This document shows, piece after piece, positions 55,572 through 63,925 of a stretch of 64,000 nucleotides of DNA; within the stretch, counting starts at the first letter, position 1; each line of letters starts with the position of its first letter. Origin of the DNA: Micromonospora sp. NBC_00389 (GTDB taxonomy: Bacteria > Actinomycetota > Actinomycetes > Mycobacteriales > Micromonosporaceae); NCBI RefSeq assembly GCF_036059255.1, contig NZ_CP107947.1:4278001-4342000 (forward strand), in the 5' to 3' direction. The notes beneath the pieces are model-generated. The model searched no databases and was not told where the DNA came from. It was given only the letters and a program-made list of their open reading frames with translations. A program made the position numbers and the translations under genes.

Positions 55572-56195
55572 CCGTGCCCGCCAGGCCGCCCCGCGCACCT
55601 TTGCTACGCCTGCTGGCGCTCGTGCCGATCCTCCACTGGGCGATTGCGTGCAAGGTGCGCCGGACAGCCAGCCATGGCGAGCCGCATACTCATGCGGACA
55701 ACCCCTCTGGATCAACGCCATCCGCCCGCCAGTTCGCTACACCTCGTGCGGCCTGCGCATCGGCGCGCCCCCGTTAACCGGTCGAAACCGCCACCGTGCT
55801 GGCCGCCGTCGCCCTCCCGCTGTCGGGCCGGCCAGCTGGGTGCTGGCCGCCTTCGCGTGGGCAGCGGAATGATCCTGCTCGTGTTCATTGACCTGGCCGA
55901 GATGCGACTATCACCGCGATCGGCCTCGGCCTCCGCTGCATGGGTCGCCGGGTGGCCGGAGCCTTCCTGCCGCTCGGATCGTTCCTGGTTGCCGGCGCTG
56001 CGGTCGCCCTGCTATCTCCTTGACCAGCGCCTCGAAGAAGCGGGGACGGAACCGCACGTGACCCTTGATGACAGGAGATGGGGTCGCCAGCATCCGCTTC
56101 TGCCGAAGAGCGGATGCCGGGCGGGTTGTTGGCAACGCGATCGCCAGTGAGGTGTGCCGGCAGGGCGGCGGTGTCCGTCTGCGTACAATCCGTCC
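55572..56195. other. Decayed stretch between the LysM-BTAD gene and the cassette-like region
   Basis: A short frame from GTG 55574 (RAPLLRLLALVPILHWAIA) and a later segment GRRVAGAFLPLGSFLVAGAAVALLSP (about 55935-56023) look like membrane-protein pieces in different frames, so a degraded gene is likely. A 9-bp-stem hairpin (GCATCCGCT 56090-56098 with 56109-56117) lies near the end. Confidence 0.4.
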
Positions 56196-56711
56196 GTGAC
56201 GGACGAGGACCGAACACTGCCGCCCGCGCTCAAAGAAGCACACGCATCGAGGTTCTTCGAGGAACACGACGGTCACGACTTCCAGCCGGACGACGTGTTC
56301 ATGTGGTCCGCTGAGACCACCGAGTGGTGGCGCCACTGGACCGGCGACCCGGCCGCTTGGGTCCCACCGTTTCGAGTCTTCGGACGCGACGGGTCCGGCG
56401 GGCTGGCTGCCTTCTGGATCCGTGTGCCGGGCGCCGCAGTCGAAATCCAGCCTGTCGTGTTCCTCGGTTCGGAAGGCGAACTACAGGTCATCGCCCGAGA
56501 CCTGGGTGACTATCTGTGGCTGCTGGCGAACGGTGTCGGACCCCTGGAGACCGTCGACGGTCTCCACCGCGTACCCGAGCCCATCCCCGAACTCGTCGCT
56601 ATTGCTCGGCGGCACACCGGCACCGCGCCGCCGCCCGTCGAGGCACTCGTCGCCGCCGCCGATGCCGAGCTACCCGCGTTGACAGCTCTGATCAACTCTG
56701 CAACCAAGTAG
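56196..56711 (+). CDS. SUKH/SMI1-KNR4-like small protein
   Basis: This 171-aa protein begins at GTG 56196. TACAAT at 56184-56189 ends 6 nt before it, so transcription would start at or near the GTG and the mRNA is probably leaderless. The fold-like segment DDVFMWSAETTEWWRHWTG, FRVFGRDGSGGLAAFWIR and VFLGSEGELQVIARDLGDYLWLLANG matches SMI1/KNR4 (SUKH) proteins, which often act as immunity proteins. No toxin gene is adjacent. Confidence 0.68.
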   Translation: MTDEDRTLPPALKEAHASRFFEEHDGHDFQPDDVFMWSAETTEWWRHWTGDPAAWVPPFRVFGRDGSGGLAAFWIRVPGAAVEIQPVVFLGSEGELQVIARDLGDYLWLLANGVGPLETVDGLHRVPEPIPELVAIARRHTGTAPPPVEALVAAADAELPALTALINSATK

Positions 56712-56766
56712 GCACGCCGGGAGCGGTACGGCCGGCGCGTCGTCGTTGTGCCTCCGCCCGACGTCC

Positions 56767-56835
56767 GGATCTGCCGCGATCCGCACGGTACGCAGCTTCC
56801 CGGCCGGCTACCACGGTCAGCGTCCGGTCATGCCG
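56767..56835 (+). repeat. Interspersed repeat, copy A (long form)
   Basis: Left block GGATCTGCCGCGATCCG, variable middle, right block CCGGTCATGCCGA. It sits just 3' of the SUKH-like gene. Confidence 0.6.
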
Positions 56836-56937
56836 AGAACAGTTCAGGCGATCAACGCCTGCGAGTCTCCGGGATGCCAGGCGCCAGCGGGGCGGGGCTA
56901 GCCTGTGCATGACGCCCACACCGCCGGGAGCTCAGTG

Positions 56938-57660
56938 ATGCTCGATGACATGCGCGTCCTGCGTGACGCGGCGGCGGAGTACCGCGCGGCGGCGACGGCT
57001 GCGGGCCTTGACTGGCCCGATCACCCCGAAGCGCCCGTCGGGCAGCCACCCGACCTGGTCTACCGACTCTTCGACGTGGACCACATCGCCGAGCAGCTGA
57101 CCTGGTTGCAGTCGCAGGAATGGCCGCCCCGGCGGCCGCTGCCCAACGGCGGATGGGTCATGCCGTGGCCGACCGACGGGGGCGAGGAACTCGACACCCT
57201 GGCGATATCGATCGGCACGCCCTTCCCGTGGCGGCATCAAGTGCGGCTGTTCAACTTCGAGCGCCTCGTCTACACGTTCGTGCTCGCGGGCGACCACGAG
57301 GGTGAGATCTGGCGCTACGAGTTCACCCCCGATGCCTGGGGTTCGGCTCGTGCCGCCACCAGTCTCGCCGCGCTCTTCACCGGATGGACGAAGGGGATCA
57401 CCGCCGGCGCGGTCGTCTACGACGACCTCAACGGTTGGCTTCAGTTCAGGGAAGGCGTGCAGGACGACGTCGCCATGCTCCGGGAACGCGTTCCGGACGT
57501 CGATTTCCTGACCTTTCCGGTGTATGTGGCGGATGAGTCGCTGCTGCGGGCGCGACAGCGCGACTGCGGGGTCGACATGGACTGCATCGAGCTGGGCTTC
57601 GACTGCTACGAGAAGTTGTTCGACACCGTCCAGGCCACTCGAAGGTCCCTCGGCATCTGA
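56938..57660 (+). CDS. Uncharacterised, possibly SUKH-like protein
   Basis: This 240-aa soluble protein has ATG at 56938 with GGGAG 7 nt upstream; GTG at 56905 is an alternative. It contains HIAEQLTWLQSQEWPPRRPLPNGGWVMPWP, then the strand-rich region DTLAISIGTPFPWRHQVRLFNFE, YTFVLAGDHEGEIWRYEF and LAALFTGWTKGITAGAVVYDDLNGWL. The pattern of a short acidic hydrophobic domain with many Trp/Tyr recalls SUKH proteins, but I do not recognise it firmly. Confidence 0.6.
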   Translation: MLDDMRVLRDAAAEYRAAATAAGLDWPDHPEAPVGQPPDLVYRLFDVDHIAEQLTWLQSQEWPPRRPLPNGGWVMPWPTDGGEELDTLAISIGTPFPWRHQVRLFNFERLVYTFVLAGDHEGEIWRYEFTPDAWGSARAATSLAALFTGWTKGITAGAVVYDDLNGWLQFREGVQDDVAMLRERVPDVDFLTFPVYVADESLLRARQRDCGVDMDCIELGFDCYEKLFDTVQATRRSLGI

Positions 57661-57821
57661 TCCGGCGCCGACCACCCGGGGGACCACGAGGAGGATTGCT
57701 CACCGCAGCGGTCCGGTTATCCGGCGGGGCCGACCACGTAGGTGCCACGCAGGAGTAGCCGCCACACTCACACGATCGACTGCGCCATCCGCCACCGGCC
57801 GTGCGTCATCCAAGGTCACGT

Positions 57822-57912
57822 GCACGGATCTGCCGCAATCCGAACGCTACTTACCGGGAGTGACGGCAGGCTACTCAGCTGGTGCGCACTTCTGCCGATG
57901 ACAGTGCGTCCG
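57822..57912 (+). repeat. Interspersed repeat, copy B (long form)
   Basis: Left block GCACGGATCTGCCGCAATCCG (57822-57842) and right block TCTGCCGATGACAGTGCGTC (57891-57910). The rest of 57661-58131 shows no supported gene. Confidence 0.55.
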
Positions 57913-58131
57913 CCGCGCGCGGGATTCGCCGAGATGGTGCAGCGCTATGCGGCGCACATAGTCGAAAGCTGAGAATGGTCCAGCCGTTGGCGGAGAATAC
58001 AGTCTCCGACGTGTCGAGGAGACCGCTGGCCACGGGCGGAAGACTCTTCTGGTACCTCGGATAGCCCATGCGCCCGGTGTGGACGATTGCGAAATCGAAG
58101 GTCTTACTGACACCCTGTACGCTGCCGTCCC

Positions 58132-58665
58132 ATGAGCCTCGGGGGGCCTCGTGTTCGGGTAGTGGTGGCGGTTGTGGTTCTCTTACTACTCCCGCTTCTC
58201 CTCCTCGGCACCACCGTTGCCAACTGGGTGGCGGTTGACCAGGCCGTCGACACAGCGCTCCGGCACGATTCCGGGGCTCATCGCTACTTCATCGAGACGT
58301 ACGGGTCTGGGATACGCGGCTTCCTAGTCCTCGGCGCGGTGCTACAACTCGGGATCGCCGTGGCGCTGTTGAGCGTGGGGGCGGCGGTCCTGGAGGACCG
58401 CCGTTCGGTGAAGGCCCTCGCCATCACCACGCCATGGGTCACGATCTGCTGCGGACTCGGAGCACTCACGATCAACCCGGTCACCAATGTCAGCTGGGTC
58501 GGTGAACCGGACGGCGAGTCCATTGTCGGCAACCACTTTCCCGCCTGGCACTGGCCCGTGCTGTGCACGCTGCTCGTGCTCATCGTGCTGTGCTGCGTGA
58601 CCACGACCATACTGTTCGCCACCACTCGGTCTGCTGAGTTCCGGCAGGCGAGAGACCCCGCTTGA
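58132..58665 (+). CDS. Four-helix membrane protein of unknown function
   Basis: This 177-aa protein has hydrophobic segments VVVLLLLPLLLLGTTVANWV, GFLVLGAVLQLGIAVALLSVG, TPWVTICCGLGALTI and LCTLLVLIVLCCVTTTILFA. TACGCT at 58118-58123 ends 8 nt before the ATG, so it may be leaderless. No family recognised. Confidence 0.65.
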   Translation: MSLGGPRVRVVVAVVVLLLLPLLLLGTTVANWVAVDQAVDTALRHDSGAHRYFIETYGSGIRGFLVLGAVLQLGIAVALLSVGAAVLEDRRSVKALAITTPWVTICCGLGALTINPVTNVSWVGEPDGESIVGNHFPAWHWPVLCTLLVLIVLCCVTTTILFATTRSAEFRQARDPA

Positions 58666-58847
58666 GCACGTCACCACGTTGCCGCGTCGCTACGTCCGCA
58701 GCGAGGCGCACCTTGCCGACGCCCGAAAGCGTGCTTCCCGATCTGGAGATCACTCACCGTCTCGCCGAAGGACCCCAGCCGATCGGCGGGTCCAACGAGC
58801 AATCCCGCCTCTTCGAACACTGACCGCTGTTAGAACAGCACTCTGGG

Positions 58848-58898
58848 TGCACTGTTCTGCCGCGATCCGCGCGGTCATGCCGATGACAGGCCGTCTTG
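58848..58898 (+). repeat. Interspersed repeat, copy C (short form)
   Basis: TGCACTGTTCTGCCGCGATC then GCGCGGTCATGCCGATGACA, with no variable middle. A perfect GCTGTT-AG-AACAGC palindrome precedes it at 58826-58839. Confidence 0.6.
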
Positions 58899-58919
58899 CC
58901 TCTATGAAAAGGTGAGGAT

Positions 58920-59444
58920 GTGGCTTCCCCGCTGATCCGTTCGGCAAGACAGTCGGAGCTCGATGACTTGGCCCTGCTCGAGGTCCAGGCTGGCGAGCTC
59001 TTTCACTCGGTTGGCATGTCAGAGGTGGCCGACCATGTCCCCGATCAGCAGGCCCTGAGTCGAAGTCAGCAGCAAGGGCTGATCTGGGTTGCCGAGGAAG
59101 ACGGGAAGATCGCCGGCTACATCGTGGCAAGGGTGCTGGACGGTAATGCCCACATAGAACAGGTATCGGTAGCTCCCACTCACGCTCGGCGGGGCATCGG
59201 CCGCCGGCTCATATCGCACCTCGAGACATGGGGCAGGCGCAACGATCGGCCAGCGACGACCCTGACGACATTTCGCGACGTGCCCTGGAACGGCCCCTAC
59301 TACCGGACACTTGGGTACCGAGAGCTACCCGGCGCGGAGATCGGACGCGAGCTGGCAGCCGCGATGCAACACGAAGCGTCGCTGCCCGGACTAGATGCTT
59401 CCCGTCGCTGCGCGATGATCAAGTGCAACGACGACGTTTCTTGA
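58920..59444 (+). CDS. GNAT-family N-acetyltransferase
   Basis: This 174-aa protein starts at GTG 58920 with GGTGAGG upstream. It has a typical GNAT layout: LIRSARQSELDDLALLE, WVAEEDGKIAGYIVARVL, HIEQVSVAPTHARRGIGRRLISHLE with the acetyl-CoA loop RRGIGRRL, and YYRTLGYRELPG. The substrate is unknown. Confidence 0.85.
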   Translation: MASPLIRSARQSELDDLALLEVQAGELFHSVGMSEVADHVPDQQALSRSQQQGLIWVAEEDGKIAGYIVARVLDGNAHIEQVSVAPTHARRGIGRRLISHLETWGRRNDRPATTLTTFRDVPWNGPYYRTLGYRELPGAEIGRELAAAMQHEASLPGLDASRRCAMIKCNDDVS

Positions 59445-59483
59445 CGTGCGTCGTCAGGTGCCGCCGATGGTCGCCCTCCCCAC

Positions 59484-59536
59484 GTGCATCCTCAACTGCC
59501 GCTGATCGCGCGGTCAAGCCGATGAGCGGGCGTCTG
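59484..59536 (+). repeat. Interspersed repeat, copy D (short form)
   Basis: TGCATCCTCAACTGCCGCTG then ATCGCGCGGTCAAGCCGATG and AGCGGGCGTCTGG, 3' of the GNAT gene. Confidence 0.6.
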
Positions 59537-59595
59537 GAGCCGCTCGGACGACGTCCGCGCCTGCCTCCCGTCACGACAGTGCGTAAGGTCGGGAC

Positions 59596-60091
59596 ATGCT
59601 CGAGTCCCAACGCGAAGCCGTGCCGCGCAACGACGGTGGCGAGTTCGACACCGCCCTTGCCTTCTTGTCCTTCGCTCGATCATGCGTGCTGAAGAAGGTC
59701 GCGGGATTGAACGAGGAGCAGCTGCGGCGCCGCCTGGTCGTCTCCGACACCACACTGCTGGGCCTGGTCCAGCACCTGACCGACGCCGAACGGTACTGGT
59801 TCGGTTACACGTTCGCCGGCGACCCGCGCTACGCCGACGTCGACTTCGACATGGTGGTCGAACCGGACCGGTCCGTGGACCAGATCATCGCCGGCTACCG
59901 GGCTGCGATCGCCGAAAGCGATGCCCGCATCATCGCAGCCGCTGGCCCCGACGTTTCTCACCGCGCAGCCGGTCGGTGACGCGCCTCGTACGCTTCGCTG
60001 GGTGCTCGCCCACATGACGAGTGAGACCGTCCGGCATGCCGGTCACGCCGACATCCTGCGGGAGCTTATCGACAATGTCACCGGCCGGTGA
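59596..60091 (+). pseudogene. DinB-like/DUF664 protein, frameshifted
   Basis: The first 120 residues (TLLGLVQHLTDAERYWFGYTFAGDP) are DinB-like with the first metal-ligand His. The frame then ends at 59979, while the neighbouring frame continues TAQPVGDAPRTLRWVLAHMTSETVRHAGHADIL to 60091 with the other two His ligands. A small indel at about 59945-59955 separates them. TAAGGT ends 7 nt before the ATG, suggesting a leaderless gene. A sequencing error would also explain this. Confidence 0.75.
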
Positions 60092-60192
60092 GAGGTCGCG
60101 ACTCGGGCTCGCACGCCGTCCGGTGCTAGGCAGCCTCGTCGGGCGCTCGGGGGCCACCGGTCCGAAGGTTCGGCCAAGTGACGGTGAGGAAC

Positions 60193-60280
60193 GCACGGAT
60201 CTGCCGCTGACCGCGCGTCACGCCCAGTAAGGGTGGACGCGCCGGCTCACCGTCCGGTCGTGCCGATGAGCGCGCGTTGT
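60193..60280 (+). repeat. Interspersed repeat, copy E (long form)
   Basis: Left block GCACGGATCTGCCGCTGACC (60193-60212), variable middle, right block CCGGTCGTGCCGATGAGCGC (60253-60272). Confidence 0.6.
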
Positions 60281-60298
60281 CCGGGCAATCACGATCGC

Positions 60299-60940
60299 CT
60301 ACAGCTGCGTCCGTGCCTCCTCCACCCAGCGGAGAACACCCAAAGCATCGCAGGCCCCGGCGACCGCGCCCGCCTCCTCGACCAGCGCCAGCGCGTCGTC
60401 GCGGTGCCCCTCTCCGGCGCTCAGGTAGGCCAGCGCAAGCAAGCCCGCGGCGACGCCGGGTGAGAACCCGATCTCCCGGCGAAGCCGTACAGATTCCTCC
60501 AACCGCTCACGCGCCGCACTACCGGCTCCGGCGGCCATGTCCGCAAAGCCGAGGTGCCGAACCGCATACGACAGCGTCAGCTTGTCACCGGCTTGCGTCG
60601 CCAGCTCGTACGACCGCGCAAGAGCCGGAACCGCGCCGTCATTGTCACGCCTGACCACTTGGTGGAAGGTGCCGACCCAGAACAGCGCCTCCGCCTCGCC
60701 GCGCACGTCCCTGAGCAGTTGATACAGCTGCGCCGCACGCTCGAATAACGCTAGCTCGTGCGGATCTTCGTTGCCGTCCTTCAGGAACCGCGCATGAAGG
60801 ATCCGGCCACGGGCCAGGGCGAGATCTGCCTCGACTCCGTCCAGCTCCCGCTCGGCGATCCCCAGCGCGTCGGCGTCGCCGCCGAAGACGGCCCGCTCGT
60901 ATAGCAGGCGGGCGTGTTCGATTCGTTGTTCACCGCTCAT
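60299..60940 (-). CDS. TPR-repeat protein
   Basis: This 213-aa all-helical protein has TPR-like repeats (LALFERAAQLYQLLRDVRGEAEALFWVGTFHQV, ALARSYELATQAGDKLTLSYAVRHLGFADMAAG, ARERLEESVRLRREIGFSPGVAAGLLALAYL). It reads against the preceding genes. Probable protein-interaction scaffold; no partner evident. Confidence 0.78.
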   Translation of the reverse strand: MSGEQRIEHARLLYERAVFGGDADALGIAERELDGVEADLALARGRILHARFLKDGNEDPHELALFERAAQLYQLLRDVRGEAEALFWVGTFHQVVRRDNDGAVPALARSYELATQAGDKLTLSYAVRHLGFADMAAGAGSAARERLEESVRLRREIGFSPGVAAGLLALAYLSAGEGHRDDALALVEEAGAVAGACDALGVLRWVEEARTQL

Positions 60941-61134
60941 CGCCGCCCCGTCTCCCAGACCCGCCTGTCGGTTGCGTATCGCCCGACGCGGATCCTTCGT
61001 GGTTGCATCCGTGGCCCCGGAGCCTAGAGTGCCCGGCGGGGGCTAGCCAGCCCCGGTCGAATGCTCGCTCATGCCGCCGGCCGCTCGATCGCCAGGCAAC
61101 TGCCGGTGGATCGCAGGTCAAGGTGCGAGCCGCG

Positions 61135-61998
61135 CTAGAAGCTGAGCGGCACGGCCTCCACGTAGAACTCGGCACCCTCGACTGGATGCCGCGATGTTAG
61201 GTAGTCGTCGGCGGCTTGCCGGGTGAGGAACGCCCCGACGGGCGCAACGGTGCCACTCTGACCGGGCCAACTCGTCCTGACCATGACGACGTGCAGGTAG
61301 GCGTACTGCGGGTCTGCGACGTCCGTTGGTCGATGGCCTGCCCGCACCGCGGCGACGACCTCCTCCAAGGAGGAGGCGAGGCCATGACTGAGGCCGCCGT
61401 CGGCTCCATCCAATGACCGCTGCACCACCGGCTTTCGGCCTTGGTCGAGCCAGACGAAACGGCTGATGTCGCCGGCGTCGTCATCCTCGTGCCACCCGAC
61501 AGCCATCGCCACGACCCAGTCCAGCGAGTCCGCCGTTTCCAGCGCGAATACCCGATCATCCATGCCTCGCAAGCCACCGGGCATCTGCTGCTGGATGCGC
61601 TCCTGCTCCACGCCGCTGGGACAGCGGATCACCAACCCGTCGTAGATCCAGCGGACCTTCTGCGCTGACACGGGCTTGAACAGCACGTCGATGCGGGTTG
61701 GGTGGTCAGACGACCGCGGCGAGCGCAGCAGGAGTTGGCCGTGGCTGACCGTCTGCGCCCACAGCCGGAACCTGCGGTGTGACCGGAACAGCTCACGGCC
61801 GGGAGCGAAGCGATCCGCCGTGTTCAGCCAGTCCTGCGTATACACCCACAAGATCCTGACATAGGCGGTGCCTGCGGACGCAAGGCCGGCGACAACATCC
61901 GCTACTGCCGCCGACCGAGCGTTAGCCAACGCGACAGACCTTCGCGGAGGCTCTGCGTCCGAGTTGTCAGGGTCGGTTGTGCACGAACCACGCGTCAC
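61135..61998 (-). CDS. Uncharacterised protein downstream of a DUF4253-like gene
   Basis: A soluble protein of about 287 aa; the start is uncertain (GTG 61996-61998 overlaps the upstream gene by 32 nt). It contains AYVRILWVYTQDWLNTADRFAPGRELFRSH, DHPTRIDVLFKPVSAQKVRWIYDG and a C-terminal AYLHVVMVRTSWPG then FYVEAVPLSF. The overlap suggests co-expression with the upstream gene. No family recognised. Confidence 0.6.
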   Translation of the reverse strand: MTRGSCTTDPDNSDAEPPRRSVALANARSAAVADVVAGLASAGTAYVRILWVYTQDWLNTADRFAPGRELFRSHRRFRLWAQTVSHGQLLLRSPRSSDHPTRIDVLFKPVSAQKVRWIYDGLVIRCPSGVEQERIQQQMPGGLRGMDDRVFALETADSLDWVVAMAVGWHEDDDAGDISRFVWLDQGRKPVVQRSLDGADGGLSHGLASSLEEVVAAVRAGHRPTDVADPQYAYLHVVMVRTSWPGQSGTVAPVGAFLTRQAADDYLTSRHPVEGAEFYVEAVPLSF

Positions 61999-62842
61999 CG
62001 GCGGGCAAGGCAACGGCGACCTCCCACCGGCTCAGGTCGAGGTTCGGGGCGAGCGCCTTGAGCTGGCCGGCCGCGGTCCACGCCTCGTCACCCGGCGCCG
62101 GGCGACGACCCACCTGGAACTGGAGCATCGTGCCCCACGACGCGACCAAGCGGGCGTCCCACCGGTGACGCCACTGCGCCAGCACCTCGGCGAGCGTCTG
62201 CCGGTACTCCCGGGTGAGCGCACCGTAAAAGTCCACCCAGTACCCCGAGCTGCGGACGTCGCTGGTGGGCAGCAACATGAGCAGGACCCTGTCAGGCGTG
62301 TACCAGTAGTCGGTCTGCGTCATGAACCGCACGCTGCCAAGCACCCGGGCGTACAGGTCGACGTCGGCGAGCAGCCGATCGTACAGCGCCCGCTCCAGCG
62401 CCTGGCGCGGAGTCGGCAGCACCACATCCGACACCAGGGCCGTCAGGTCGACGCCGGCCATGCCACGCGTGTAGTACTCGACCTCGCCCTCGTCGACCTC
62501 GTCGTCCTCGCTGTAGTGGCGGTAGGCCAGCCAGGGTTCGGAAGACTCCGCGGCCTCGGCGAACGCACGCAGCTCCGACTCCGACGGACCCGGCTCGGGC
62601 TCGGGCCGGATCCTCAGCGTGTCGTCGAAGTCGTCGGTGACCATGACGGGCCGGCGTCCGATGACCGGCACCAGTGCGTCGGCAGCCTGCCAGGCCTCCT
62701 GCAGGCGATTGGGGTCGACGTCGGCGACGAGGACGGTGCCCGACGGGCCGTGCCCGATCGGCAGGCCGGCCAGTGGCGTGCCGACGAAAGCCGCTTCGAT
62801 CTGGTCGAGGTCGTTTCGCACGGTGAAAGTGTCTCCGATCAT
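61967..62842 (-). CDS. DUF4253-like protein
   Basis: This 291-aa protein starts at ATG 62840-62842, or at 62872. The C-terminal 100 residues (LAEVLAQWRHRWDARLVASWGTMLQFQVGRRP ... DAWFVHNRP) resemble DUF4253 with its WxxR...L...P...W pattern; the N-terminal part is acidic (YRHYSEDDEVDEGEVEYY). Function unknown; it forms a likely two-gene unit with the overlapping gene downstream. Confidence 0.6.
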   Translation of the reverse strand: MIGDTFTVRNDLDQIEAAFVGTPLAGLPIGHGPSGTVLVADVDPNRLQEAWQAADALVPVIGRRPVMVTDDFDDTLRIRPEPEPGPSESELRAFAEAAESSEPWLAYRHYSEDDEVDEGEVEYYTRGMAGVDLTALVSDVVLPTPRQALERALYDRLLADVDLYARVLGSVRFMTQTDYWYTPDRVLLMLLPTSDVRSSGYWVDFYGALTREYRQTLAEVLAQWRHRWDARLVASWGTMLQFQVGRRPAPGDEAWTAAGQLKALAPNLDLSRWEVAVALPAGDAWFVHNRP

Positions 62843-63029
62843 CGACGCGACGCGGCGTAGAGATGGGTACATGCAGCACCGCCCAGGTCTGGTCGAGAGA
62901 TTCCTCGCCGTGACCGGATGACTGTCACCGCCCTTATGCCACCCGCAGAACCCACCTTGACCGGACCCTGACCCGTGAAGCTCGATGATTCTACGACATA
63001 CCAACCAGCCGACGGACGACTGACTGCAG

Positions 63030-63080
63030 CGCGCACATCTGCCGCTGACCGCGCGACTTTGCCGAATACAGGGCGTCCGG
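63030..63080 (+). repeat. Interspersed repeat, copy F (short form)
   Basis: GCGCACATCTGCCGCTGACC then GCGCGACTTTGCCGAATACA and GGGCGTCCGG, between the DUF4253-like and PNPOx-like genes. Confidence 0.6.
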
Positions 63081-63127
63081 GTGAGGAGGGTCGGTGGGAG
63101 TTTGAGCGGCTCAGTGAGAATGCCGGT

Positions 63128-63643
63128 ATGCCGCTGACGAACCCTTGGCTTGCCGGTCCAACTCCTGATCGAGACCTGCCGCGCGAGCAGCTCGAAGAAC
63201 GCATCCTGAATCTGCTGTCGACTCACAACCTCGCTGTGATCGCCACCGTCAACAAGGACGGCAGCCCTTCCGCGACCCCGGTGCGCTACTGCAGCCTGGG
63301 CTTCGAGATCTTCTACACCAGTTGGAATGCCTCGGTGAAGTCCCGGAACCTCAAGCGCGACCCGCGGATCTCCGCAGGGATCGTCGCGCCCCTTGTCGGA
63401 CAGTCGAGCAGCCGCGGGGCGCAGCTGTTCGGCAGGGCACGGACTCTAGAGCGTGACGACCCCGAGGTTGAGCAGTATTGGGAGGCGTTCCGGTGGCAGT
63501 CGGACCACGTTGAGCAAGGACGCTCCCTGAGGGAGCCGCCCACCGACCCTCTGACGATCATCACCCCCAACCGCATCCTTTACACCGAGCACTGGCTGCG
63601 ACGCGCTGGATACCGACCCCGGCAGACCTGGCGCCCTGCATAG
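63128..63643 (+). CDS. Pyridoxamine 5'-phosphate oxidase-family (split-barrel flavin) protein
   Basis: This 171-aa protein has the split-barrel pattern LSTHNLAVIATVNKDGSPSATPVRYCSLGFEIFYTSWNASVKSRNLKRDPRISAGI and LFGRARTLERDDPEVEQYW. A weak -10-like GAGAAT ends 6 nt before the ATG, so it may be leaderless. It would bind FMN or F420; substrate unknown. Confidence 0.82.
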   Translation: MPLTNPWLAGPTPDRDLPREQLEERILNLLSTHNLAVIATVNKDGSPSATPVRYCSLGFEIFYTSWNASVKSRNLKRDPRISAGIVAPLVGQSSSRGAQLFGRARTLERDDPEVEQYWEAFRWQSDHVEQGRSLREPPTDPLTIITPNRILYTEHWLRRAGYRPRQTWRPA

Positions 63644-63720
63644 GCGCTGATACCCGCTGCTGGCACCCCTCTGTGTCATCCATGAAGGAGCGGGGCCGGT
63701 CAAGGCTGGGGTGTGGCGGG

Positions 63721-63925
63721 TCAGGGAAGTGACTTTTCCGAAGTGTCGATCTCGGGGTTCAGGTCGGCCGCGCTGGATTGCAGAGTCGCCCCCGCGTGTC
63801 CTCCCGGACCCGTCCTGACCAGCTTCGCGTCGGCCATCATCTGCCGGTAGACGATGTCGGACAGGCGCCGCTTCAGTGCCCGTAGGGCCTCCATCGGGGG
63901 CGCAGGCCAGATGAGAGCCACACAA
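63721..63925 (-). pseudogene. IS110-family transposase C-terminal fragment
   Basis: The leftward segment ALRALKRRLSDIVYRQMMADAKLVRTGPGGHAGATLQSS is the typical tail of IS110 transposases, ending EKSLP at 63721. Upstream sequence to the window edge does not continue it in frame, so it appears truncated near 63925. The last 75 bases hold only a short GGGCC-rich repeat. Confidence 0.7.

Noticed and set aside
55574..55777. Small membrane protein gene after the LysM-BTAD gene
   Set aside because: Only the first 25 codons look protein-like; the rest is compositionally random and adjacent fragments are frameshifted, so it is listed only as decayed sequence.
56767..63080. A classical integron
   Set aside because: No integron integrase and no GTTRRRY/RYYYAAC core sites were found; only the cassette-like spacing and repeat remain as suggestive evidence.
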